Source: an uncultured Sphingomonadales bacterium (lineage in GTDB: Bacteria; Pseudomonadota; Alphaproteobacteria; Sphingomonadales; Sphingomonadaceae). Taken from it: 7,233 nt of DNA. Each line of letters starts with the position of its first letter. Positions within the stretch are counted from its first letter, which is position 1. The position numbers were made by a program, and so were the translations under genes. Positions 1-5,638 of the stretch are shown in pieces. The stretch is taken from assembly GCA_937898535.1 (NCBI GenBank), contig CALDKP010000014.1, positions 1 to 7,233 of the forward strand, written 5' to 3'. The notes beneath the pieces were generated by a model, which worked only from the letters and a program-made list of their open reading frames with translations, was not told the origin of the DNA and ran no database searches.

Positions 1-218
1 TTGATGTACATCCAAATGTCTTTCTTTGGATTGTCCGACTCAAGGAACAATAGCTGCGCAGTGATAACCGAAGCCATATTGTCCTCGACTTCACCCGTCA
101 CAAAAATGATCCGCTCGCGCAGAAGACGCGAAAAAATGTCCCAGCTCCGCTCTCCGCGGTTCGATTGCTCGATAACGACGGGAACTAGGGCTTGTACCGG
201 ATCAAATGGGACGTGCAT
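1..218 (-). CDS. clpP: ATP-dependent Clp protease proteolytic subunit ClpP, N-terminal part (cut by window edge)
   Basis: Translating the minus strand from the ATG at 218-216 gives 72 residues before the window ends. They read as the N-terminus of ClpP: ALVPVVIEQSNRGERSWDIF at residues 10-29, then a stretch resembling the conserved SRLLRERIIF, the family's EDNMA element (residues 45-49), and QLLFLESDNPKKDIWMYI at 55-72, which in ClpP leads directly into the oxyanion-hole NSPGG segment. The catalytic Ser, His and Asp lie beyond the window and cannot be checked. ClpP forms the cytoplasmic tetradecameric serine protease that degrades unfolded or tagged proteins fed by ClpX or ClpA. The ATG is supported by AGAGG at 229-225, six bases upstream. 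The gene lies downstream of tig on the same strand, as is common in bacteria, but a strong terminator separates them, so clpP has its own promoter. The plus-strand open frame over this stretch is an antisense shadow. Confidence 0.95.
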   Translation of the reverse strand, partial: MHVPFDPVQALVPVVIEQSNRGERSWDIFSRLLRERIIFVTGEVEDNMASVITAQLLFLESDNPKKDIWMYI

Positions 219-255
219 GAAATACCTCTGGGCTGTTCTGTTTTACGCTGATGCC

Positions 256-285
256 TACATCGGCGCGGGCAGACAAAGTTTCAAG
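256..285 (-). promoter_or_regulatory. Candidate RpoH (sigma-32) heat-shock promoter of clpP
   Basis: On the minus strand CTTGAAA (285-279) is followed after 14 bases by GCCGATGTA (264-256). The sigma-32 consensus is CTTGAA, 13 to 17 bases, then CCCCATNTA. The -35 box is perfect and the -10 box matches six of its eight specified bases. Transcription would start near 249, giving a leader of about 30 bases that contains the AGAGG ribosome binding site at 229-225. The clpP gene is a classical heat-shock gene in proteobacteria, so the location fits. The rest of the clpP/tig gap, 286-431, holds no convincing sigma-70 promoter. It has one imperfect inverted repeat (GTGGCGC/GCGCGAC with a six-base loop, 406-425), whose role is unknown. 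The promoter call is by eye and untested. Confidence 0.55.
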
Positions 286-431
286 CAGGAAAAGGTTAAG
301 TTGGCGTGCAATCCACAGAGAGTTGAACAAAATCATCCTTGGGCTTACGCGGCAAAATCGATTAGTTTTTAGATTTTGAATGATCCGGCCAATTAAAAGC
401 CAAATGTGGCGCACGTCAGCGCGACCGATAC

Positions 432-461
432 AAAAAAGGCCCCGGGATCCCGAGGCCTTTT
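432..461 (-). terminator. Rho-independent terminator of tig
   Basis: Read on the minus strand, AAAAGGCCTCGG (461-450) and CCGGGGCCTTTT (445-434) form a 12-bp stem around the tetraloop GATC. The only imperfection is one U·G wobble (453 with 442). The stem runs into six consecutive U residues (437-432). It begins 21 bases after the tig stop codon. On the plus strand the same bases give a C/A mismatch and a weaker, interrupted U tract. Together with the gene layout this points to termination of the tig transcript before clpP. Confidence 0.9.
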
Positions 462-482
462 CTCTTGTCCAAAGTTGGACAA

Positions 483-1988
483 TTATTTCTTAGGCGCAGC
501 CTTTTTGGCAGGAGCCTTCTTAGCCGCTGGCTTAGCTTCTTCTGCATCCTTCTTAGGAGCAGCTTTCTTTGCAGCAGGCTTAGCTTCCTTGGCGGGCGCT
601 TCGTCCTTTGCTGCAGCTTTTTTCGCAGGTGCCTTCTTCTTGGCCGCTGGCTTTGCGTCTGGTTCAGCTTCAATCGCTGCTTCCAGAACGTCCTTGGTCA
701 CGGTCTTTTCCGTGATCGTCGCCTTGTCGAACAAGAAATCGACAACCTTGTCTTCAAACATTGGCGCGCGCAGCTGGGCCGCTGCCATCGGGTTTTCCTG
801 CAGATACTGCACAAAACGCTGACGGTCTTCAGGGCGATATTGCTGCGCAGCTTGCTGCACCAGCATGTTCATTTCCTGTTGGCTGACTTCAACGCCATTT
901 GCTTGACCGATTTCGGAAAGCAACAGACCAAGGCGAACGCGGCGGACGGCGATATCGCGATACTCTTCGCGCTCGGCTTCCATTTCCTTCTTCGCAGCTT
1001 CGGCGTCTTCCTCGCGGGCAGCTTCCTGCTCCAGCTGCGCCCAAATCTGTTCGAATTCTGCTTCGACCATTGATGGCGGCACGTCAAAGTCATGATCCGC
1101 AGCAAGCTGATCAAGCAACTGGCGCTTCATGTAGGTGCGGGTCAGGCCGTTATGTTCTTGCTCAACCTGAACCTTCATCAGTTCACGCAGCTTGTCGATA
1201 CCTTCAAGGCCGAACATCTTTGCAAGATTGTCATCCGCTTTCGCTTCGACAGGCTTGCGCACTTCGGTGACGACGATGTCAAAAGTCGCCGCTTTGCCCT
1301 TTAGGTTTTCGGCATTGTAATCTTCGGGGAAGGTTACGTTCAAAACCTTCTCGTCATTGGCTTTGACGCCAACGAGCTGGTCTTCGAAACCGGGGATCAA
1401 CTGACCTGAGCCAAGCTCAACTGCCATACCTTCGCCCTTGCCGCCCTCGAATGGAACCCCGTCAACCTTGCCTTCAAAGTCGATGACGACGCTGTCGCCC
1501 ATCTTTGCGGCATATTTCTTGTCAGCCGCTTCAAAGCTCTTTTGCCCTGCAGCAAGCTTAAGGATCGATTCGTCTACCTGTGCGTCGCTGACGTCAATCG
1601 TCAGGCGCTCAAGCGTGATACCATCGATCGACGGCGCCGTAATGGCAGGCAGGATTTCAAGATGGAAATCAACAACCGCGTCTTTACCGGGCGCGTAATC
1701 ATTATCGAGGTGCACATGTGGCTGAGTCGCAGGACGCAGCTTGTTGTCCGAAATCGTCTTTTGGACGCCTTCTTGAATCGAACTGTTCAGCGCGTCCTGA
1801 AGCAGCGAATCCTTATGCATTTTCTTGACCAGATTGGCTGGAACCTTACCAGCGCGGAAACCGGGCATACGCACCTGAGGCGCGATTTTCTTTACCTCGG
1901 CATCGATGCGTGATTCGACGTCTTTCGCGGTAATCGTCATACGATATGCGCGCTTCAGGCCTTCATTCTGTGTCTCGACGGTTTGCAT
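483..1988 (-). CDS. tig: Trigger factor (ribosome-associated chaperone and peptidyl-prolyl isomerase)
   Basis: 501 residues. Trigger factor binds ribosomal protein uL23 at the tunnel exit and shields nascent chains. Three family parts are visible. The N-terminal ribosome-binding domain carries the signature GFRAGKVP at 43-50 (family GFRxGKxP). An FKBP-type isomerase domain spans about 160-245, with GDSVVIDFEGKVDGVPFEGG and LIPGFEDQLVG. A helical C-terminal substrate-binding domain spans about 250-440. Residues 446-501 add a tail made only of Ala, Lys, Pro, Asp and Glu, so the protein is longer than the 432-residue E. coli protein. The start is the ATG at 1988-1986, which begins MQTVETQNEGLKRAY and has GAGAAGA at 1999-1993. 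The same frame stays open upstream to 2189, but that extension runs through the tRNA-Leu gene and is not coding. A terminator follows the stop codon. Confidence 0.96.
   Translation of the reverse strand: MQTVETQNEGLKRAYRMTITAKDVESRIDAEVKKIAPQVRMPGFRAGKVPANLVKKMHKDSLLQDALNSSIQEGVQKTISDNKLRPATQPHVHLDNDYAPGKDAVVDFHLEILPAITAPSIDGITLERLTIDVSDAQVDESILKLAAGQKSFEAADKKYAAKMGDSVVIDFEGKVDGVPFEGGKGEGMAVELGSGQLIPGFEDQLVGVKANDEKVLNVTFPEDYNAENLKGKAATFDIVVTEVRKPVEAKADDNLAKMFGLEGIDKLRELMKVQVEQEHNGLTRTYMKRQLLDQLAADHDFDVPPSMVEAEFEQIWAQLEQEAAREEDAEAAKKEMEAEREEYRDIAVRRVRLGLLLSEIGQANGVEVSQQEMNMLVQQAAQQYRPEDRQRFVQYLQENPMAAAQLRAPMFEDKVVDFLFDKATITEKTVTKDVLEAAIEAEPDAKPAAKKKAPAKKAAAKDEAPAKEAKPAAKKAAPKKDAEEAKPAAKKAPAKKAAPKK
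486..653 (-). repeat. Low-complexity Lys/Ala/Pro repeat tail within trigger factor
   Basis: Codons 446-501 of tig encode 56 residues containing only Ala (22), Lys (20), Pro (8) and Asp/Glu (6). KPAAKK occurs three times, at 446-451, 470-475 and 486-491, and APAKKA twice, at 453-458 and 492-497. The composition resembles the C-terminal tail of histone H1 or of bacterial HU-like proteins. It is expected to be disordered and strongly basic. A role in contacting rRNA or nascent chains is inference. The repetitive codons also open long antisense frames rich in Ala, Phe and Leu, which are not genes. Confidence 0.85.
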
Positions 1989-2027
1989 AATATCTTCTCT
2001 ATCTGCAGGCAAAGCGGCTGGCCTCAC

Positions 2028-2056
2028 CTTAAACGTTAAATGGCTTTCGGGCTCAA
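2028..2056 (-). promoter_or_regulatory. Possible sigma-70-type promoter of tig
   Basis: In the 94-base gap between the tRNA and tig, the minus strand carries TTGAGC (2056-2051), a 17-base spacer and TTTAAG (2033-2028). Each box matches four of six consensus bases. The start would fall near 2021, giving a leader of about 33 bases. It is the best promoter-like pair in the gap, but such matches also arise by chance. Readthrough from the tRNA or gatB is an alternative. Confidence 0.3.
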
Positions 2057-2082
2057 CGACAGCCGGGAACTTCCCTATTTCG

Positions 2083-2167
2083 TGGTGCGGGCGAAGGGAC
2101 TCGAACCCCCACACCTTGCGATGCCAGAACCTAAATCTGGTGCGTCTACCAATTCCGCCACGCCCGC
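2083..2167 (-). tRNA. tRNA-Leu (anticodon UAG)
   Basis: 85 bases on the minus strand, including an encoded 3' CCA (2085-2083). The acceptor arm GCGGGCG (2167-2161) pairs fully with CGCCCGC (2093-2087), and the discriminator base is A. The D arm contains the leucine-type stretch GGCGGAATTGGTAGACGC. The anticodon arm is CCAGA, loop TTTAGGT, TCTGG, giving anticodon TAG. An extended variable arm (class II) follows, then a T arm with TTCGAGT. It should read CUA and probably other CUN codons. It lies between gatB and tig on the same strand. A weak promoter-like pair, TTGCCC (2230-2225) and TAGAGG (2207-2202) 17 bases apart, lies upstream. Co-transcription with gatB is also possible. Confidence 0.97.
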
Positions 2168-2204
2168 TTACGAAAAGCTGCCGTTTCACAAACGACGGGA
2201 GCCT

Positions 2205-2225
2205 CTAACGGGAAAGCCCCGCTAG
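2205..2225 (-). other. Small stem-loop between gatB and tRNA-Leu
   Basis: On the minus strand CTAGCGGG (2225-2218) and CCCGTTAG (2212-2205) form an 8-bp stem with one G·U wobble and the loop GCTTT. No run of U follows, so it is not a typical intrinsic terminator. It could support RNA processing 5' of the tRNA or be part of a tandem terminator with the larger hairpin beside it. A further short hairpin, CGTTT-GTG-AAACG, lies at 2194-2182. Confidence 0.4.
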
Positions 2226-2228
2226 GGC

Positions 2229-2263
2229 AAGGGCAGAAGCGGCGAAACCGCCGCTGCGCCCTT
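2229..2263 (-). terminator. Candidate hairpin terminator or processing element downstream of gatB
   Basis: Read on the minus strand, AAGGGC (2263-2258) pairs with GCCCTT (2234-2229). Inside, AGCGGCG (2255-2249) pairs with CGCCGCT (2244-2238) around the loop GTTT. A small asymmetric internal loop separates the two stems. The structure is GC-rich and begins 8 bases after the gatB stop codon, the position expected for a terminator. However, the bases after it (GCCCTAGC) contain no U tract, so termination may be partial. It may instead stabilise the 3' end of the gatCAB message. Confidence 0.45.
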
Positions 2264-2271
2264 ATCATCTG

Positions 2272-3738
2272 TTAACCAAGCGCCTTTTTCAACAAGTCGT
2301 TGATGATTTGCGGATTGGCCTTGCCCTGCATCGCCTTCATCGTCTGGCCCACGAAGAAACCAAACAATTTGTCTTTGCCGGAGCGGTATTCGGTGACCTT
2401 ATCTTCATTGGCGGCCATGATCTTGGCAATCTCTGCCTCAATCGCGCCCGTGTCATTGGTCTGTTTCAGGCCTTTTTCTTCGACAATCGCAGATGCACCC
2501 TGCTTTGTCTCAAGCATGATTTCGAAGACCTGCTTGGCGATGCTGCCGCTGATCGTACCATCGGCAACCAGGCCAAGAAGCTCGGCGGCTTGCTTCGGAT
2601 TGACAGGGCTTTCGTCCAAGGTCTTGCCGAGTTTGTTGAGCGCACCGAACAATTCGGACATCAGCCAGTTCGACGCCTGCTTGGCATCGACGCCTTCGGC
2701 CAACAAATCTTCAAACCAAAACGCCGTTTCGGCTTCCGCCGTCAGAACAGCCGCATTGTATGCGGTGAGGCCCAATGCTTCATAACGCGCGCGTTTGGCG
2801 TCGGGAAGTTCTGGAAGGGATGCACGGCATTCCTCCAGAAACGCGTCGTCGAGCTCGACTGGCAACAAATCAGGGTCGGGGAAATAACGATAATCATGCG
2901 CGTCTTCTTTCGACCGCATCGACCGCGTTTCCATCTTGTTCGGGTCGAACAGGCGGGTTTCCTGCACCACAGCGCCGCCGCTTTCGATCAGATCCACCTG
3001 ACGCTGCGCTTCATACTCAATCGCCTGCATCATGAAGCGGATGGAGTTGACGTTCTTGGTCTCTGTGCGTGTGCCCAGCTCACCACCAGGCTTGCGGACA
3101 GACACGTTGACGTCAGCGCGCATGGAGCCTTGCTCCATATTACCATCGCACGATCCGACATAGCGCAGGATGGAGCGGAGTTTCTTGAGATACGCTCCAG
3201 CCTCTTGCGGGCTGCTAATGTCAGGACGCGACACGATTTCCATCAGCGCGACGCCCGAGCGATTCAAATCAACAAAAGACATTGTTGGATGCTGGTCATG
3301 CATCAACTTGCCCGCGTCTTGCTCGACATGGATACGCTCGATACCGATTTTTTTGGTCGGGCTGTCGGGGTCTTTTTCATTGAGCGTGACTTCAATCTCG
3401 CCCTCACCCACGATGGGGTGATACAGCTGCGAAATCTGATAGCCCTGCGGCAAATCGGCGTAGAAATAATTCTTGCGGTCAAAGCGCGACCAGCGGTTGA
3501 TCTGCGCGTTGATCGCCATGCCGGTACGCACAGCCTGACGCAGGCATTCACGGTTTGGCACGGGCAGCATGCCGGGCATCGCTGCGTCGACAAGGCTCAC
3601 ATGGCTGTTCGGTTCGGCGCCAAAGCCGGTTGATGAGCCCGAAAAGAGTTTGGACTCGCTCGTTATTTGCGCATGGACTTCAAGGCCAATCACGACCTCC
3701 CACTCGCCGGTGTTTCCCTGGATGCGGTATTCGCTCAT
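2272..3738 (-). CDS. gatB: Aspartyl/glutamyl-tRNA(Asn/Gln) amidotransferase subunit B
   Basis: 488 residues, near the usual length for GatB. This subunit binds the misacylated Glu-tRNA(Gln) or Asp-tRNA(Asn). Its kinase-like cradle activates the acyl group with ATP, and ammonia arriving from GatA then converts it to Gln or Asn. Visible landmarks are EVVIGLEVHAQ at 14-24, the family signature around FDRKNYFYADLPQGYQISQ (86-104), HVEQDAGKLMHD at 137-148, SMRADVNVSVR at 205-215 and HDYRYFPDPDL at 281-291. A C-terminal YqeY-like tRNA-binding domain ends with GFFVGQTMKAMQGKANP at 460-476. The start is the ATG at 3738-3736, one base after the gatA stop codon. Its likely ribosome site, GGAG (3754-3751), lies inside the end of gatA. 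The frame stays open to 3876 only because it overlaps gatA; the true N-terminus MSEYRIQGNTGEWE fits the family. Confidence 0.97.
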   Translation of the reverse strand: MSEYRIQGNTGEWEVVIGLEVHAQITSESKLFSGSSTGFGAEPNSHVSLVDAAMPGMLPVPNRECLRQAVRTGMAINAQINRWSRFDRKNYFYADLPQGYQISQLYHPIVGEGEIEVTLNEKDPDSPTKKIGIERIHVEQDAGKLMHDQHPTMSFVDLNRSGVALMEIVSRPDISSPQEAGAYLKKLRSILRYVGSCDGNMEQGSMRADVNVSVRKPGGELGTRTETKNVNSIRFMMQAIEYEAQRQVDLIESGGAVVQETRLFDPNKMETRSMRSKEDAHDYRYFPDPDLLPVELDDAFLEECRASLPELPDAKRARYEALGLTAYNAAVLTAEAETAFWFEDLLAEGVDAKQASNWLMSELFGALNKLGKTLDESPVNPKQAAELLGLVADGTISGSIAKQVFEIMLETKQGASAIVEEKGLKQTNDTGAIEAEIAKIMAANEDKVTEYRSGKDKLFGFFVGQTMKAMQGKANPQIINDLLKKALG

Positions 3739-3739
3739 A

Positions 3740-5224
3740 TTACCACCACTCTCCGGCTTCCGCCGTAAATCCTGAACGCTGCTCAATGGCGAGGCCGGCG
3801 TTAAGCACAGCCTGTTCGTCAAGCGCCTTACCGATAATCTGCAGGCCCAAAGGCAGGCCTTGCTTGTCGAGGCCACCCGGAACCGACATCGCGGGCAAGC
3901 CAGCCAATGATGCTGGCACCGCGAACACGTCGTTCAAGTACATCGACAATGGGTCGGCGTTCTTCTCACCCAAGCCAAAGGCCGCGCTAGGTGCAGTTGG
4001 CGCGAGGATGAGGTCACAGCTTGCCCATGCATTTTCGAAATCGCGTGCGATCAATGCACGGACCTTTTGCGCCTGCGTATAATATGCGTCGTAGAAACCA
4101 GCGCTGAGCACATAAGTGCCGATCATGATGCGGCGGCGCACTTCTTCGCCAAAACCGGCAGCACGCGTTGCGGCGTACATGTCTTGCAGGCCAGCCCCTT
4201 CCGGCAAATCGCGCAAACCAAAACGCACGCCGTCATAGCGCGCAAGGTTCGATGACGCTTCAGCAGGGGCGATGATGTAATACGCAGGCAACGCATATTT
4301 GGTATGCGGCAGGCTGATGTCGACGATTTCCGCGCCGGCATCCTTCAGCCATGCGATGCCATTATCCCACATCTTGGCAATATCTTCGTCGATACCATCA
4401 AGACGATATTCGCGGGGGATGCCAATGCGCTTGCCCTTCAGATCGCTGTTCAGAGCTGCTTCCCATGCGGGCACAGGCAAATCGAGCGAGGTCGAATCCT
4501 TGGGATCAAAGCCAGCCATCGCCTCCAACATGATCGCGCAATCGCGGACGTCGCGCGCCATTGGGCCAGCCTGATCAAGCGAACTGGCGAACGCCACAAC
4601 GCCCCAACGCGAGCAGCGGCCATAGGTTGGCTTTATGCCGCTAATGCCGACAAATGCGGCAGGTTGGCGGATCGAGCCGCCGGTGTCGGTACCCGTCGCA
4701 GCAGGGCAAAGCCGTGCGGCGATGGCAGAGGACGAACCGCCCGATGAGCCGCCCGGCGCAAGTGCGGCGCTGCCACCATCATTGCGGCGCCAAGGCGAAA
4801 TAACATTACCGAAATAGCTGGTTTCGTTCGACGAACCCATGGCGAACTGGTCAAGGTTGAGCTTGCCCAACATCCCTGCCCCAGCCTTCCAAAGATTGGC
4901 GGAGACGGTCGACTCATAGGTCGGCACGAAGCCCTCAAGCATATGGCTTGCTGCGGTCGTCTGAACGCCTTCGGTGCAGAACAAATCCTTCATGCCAATC
5001 GGCACGCCGGCCATTTTGCCAAGCGGCTTGCCCGCCGCGCGGTCGGCATCAACCGCCTGCGCAGCTGCAATGGCCATTTCAGGTGTTTCCACGATAAAGG
5101 CGTTCAGTGCCTTTGCCGCAGCAACGCGCGTGTTCAGTGCTTCAGCAACCTCAACGGCTTTGAATTCCCCGTTGGCCACGCCATCACGGATGGCGGCTAC
5201 GCCCAGTCTCGAAAAATCAGTCAT
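3740..5224 (-). CDS. gatA: Aspartyl/glutamyl-tRNA(Asn/Gln) amidotransferase subunit A
   Basis: 494 residues, the normal size for GatA. It is an amidase-signature enzyme that hydrolyses glutamine and passes the ammonia to GatB. The catalytic Ser-cisSer-Lys triad is intact. Lys79 lies in GVPIGMKD, Ser160 in the glycine/serine-rich APGGSSGGSS, and Ser184 in GTDTGGSIRQPA. Ser160 and Ser184 are 24 residues apart, the same spacing as the family's known pair. The C-terminal part has LILAPTAPSAAFGLGE and the family motif GLPAMSVPGG. The ATG at 5224-5222 shares its A with the last base of the gatC TAA (TAATG) and has AAGGTG at 5238-5233, a well-spaced ribosome site. The end lies one base from gatB. 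The arrangement implies translational coupling and balanced subunit amounts. Confidence 0.97.
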   Translation of the reverse strand: MTDFSRLGVAAIRDGVANGEFKAVEVAEALNTRVAAAKALNAFIVETPEMAIAAAQAVDADRAAGKPLGKMAGVPIGMKDLFCTEGVQTTAASHMLEGFVPTYESTVSANLWKAGAGMLGKLNLDQFAMGSSNETSYFGNVISPWRRNDGGSAALAPGGSSGGSSSAIAARLCPAATGTDTGGSIRQPAAFVGISGIKPTYGRCSRWGVVAFASSLDQAGPMARDVRDCAIMLEAMAGFDPKDSTSLDLPVPAWEAALNSDLKGKRIGIPREYRLDGIDEDIAKMWDNGIAWLKDAGAEIVDISLPHTKYALPAYYIIAPAEASSNLARYDGVRFGLRDLPEGAGLQDMYAATRAAGFGEEVRRRIMIGTYVLSAGFYDAYYTQAQKVRALIARDFENAWASCDLILAPTAPSAAFGLGEKNADPLSMYLNDVFAVPASLAGLPAMSVPGGLDKQGLPLGLQIIGKALDEQAVLNAGLAIEQRSGFTAEAGEWW

Positions 5225-5511
5225 TATTCAATCACCTTGGGCACGCCGAAGAAGCTGCCTTCCCTCGCTGGCGCATTGGCAAGCACCTTGTCGCGGACAT
5301 CGCCATCGGTGACGACGTCGTCGCGCAGGCGCAGCTTATTGGAGATAACAGCCGTCATCGGCTCAACGCCAGTGACGTCTACCTCCCCCAATTGCTCCAC
5401 CCAGGCAAGAATGCCATTGAGTTCGCCGACCATCTTGTCAGCCTCTGCATCGCTAATCGCGATGCGCGAAAGCCGTGCGATTTTGTTCACGGTATCTTTA
5501 TCTACAGACAT
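5224..5511 (-). CDS. gatC: Aspartyl/glutamyl-tRNA(Asn/Gln) amidotransferase subunit C
   Basis: 95 residues, typical of GatC, the small strap-like subunit that wraps GatA and GatB and stabilises the complex. The sequence shows the family pattern DKDTVNKIARLSRIAI at 4-19, LNGILAWVEQLGEVDVTGVE at 31-50 and PMTAV at 51-55. It ends with the usual NAPAREGSFFGVPKVIE (79-95), where the FFxVPKVIE pattern is diagnostic. I chose the ATG at 5511-5509 because MSVDKDTV matches the family N-terminus. No clear Shine-Dalgarno precedes it (upstream bases GCGGCTGGCTC). An in-frame TTG at 5547 would add 12 residues but has no ribosome site either. The gene is first in gatCAB and diverges from the DUF3089 gene. 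Confidence 0.95.
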   Translation of the reverse strand: MSVDKDTVNKIARLSRIAISDAEADKMVGELNGILAWVEQLGEVDVTGVEPMTAVISNKLRLRDDVVTDGDVRDKVLANAPAREGSFFGVPKVIE

Positions 5512-5638
5512 GAGCCAGCCGCTAGCATTGCGCCTGCCCCGCTTCAACGGAAAAGCTTAATCTTTCAGGCTCTATTCAATTTTCCGATGCTATTTCCGTC
5601 CAATCGGCTAAATCGCATCAAAATTTCAGGACATAAAC
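5512..5638. promoter_or_regulatory. Divergent intergenic region between gatC and the DUF3089 gene
   Basis: 127 bases lie between two divergent start codons and must contain, or lie near, promoters for both directions unless transcription enters from outside. No sigma-70 pair stands out on either strand. For gatC the best candidate is TTGGAC, 18 bases, TTGAAT, which is weak. The central part, about 5550-5630, is richer in A and T than the flanking genes, as promoter regions usually are. No operator-like palindrome or riboswitch was recognised. Confidence 0.45.
5628..5631 (+). promoter_or_regulatory. Ribosome binding site that decides the TTG start of the DUF3089 gene
   Basis: AGGA lies seven bases before the TTG at 5639-5641, the only well-placed Shine-Dalgarno near the 5' end of this frame. 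The codons after TTG encode ARKF and then a hydrophobic segment, exactly as expected for an N-terminal membrane anchor. No in-frame ATG lies before that segment. Both facts favour the TTG start over internal codons. Confidence 0.7.

Noticed and set aside
1..372. Plus-strand open frame of 123 codons at the left edge
   Set aside because: It lies antisense to a clear ClpP N-terminus and to the clpP promoter region, has no recognisable domain, and its codons mirror ClpP.
202..414. Minus-strand frame of 70 codons upstream of clpP
   Set aside because: It runs over the clpP promoter and into the start of clpP in another frame, with no family resemblance.
406..425. Inverted repeat next to the tig terminator as a regulator operator
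   Set aside because: The arms are only seven bases with one mismatch, and the site is far upstream of the likely clpP promoter; it may be chance.
486..653. Repeat array as a CRISPR or a tandem DNA repeat
   Set aside because: The repetition is in-frame protein low complexity within tig, with variable units and no constant spacers.
406..822. Plus-strand Ala/Phe/Leu/Gly-rich frame that looks like a membrane protein
   Set aside because: It is the reverse complement of the Lys/Ala repeat tail of trigger factor; the apparent hydrophobic repeats come from antisense GCC and TTC codons.
2308..3633. Long plus-strand frame of 441 codons opposite gatB
   Set aside because: It is a long antisense shadow. 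GatB on the other strand has uninterrupted family motifs, whereas this frame is rich in Arg, His and Phe with no known domain and no promoter or ribosome site.
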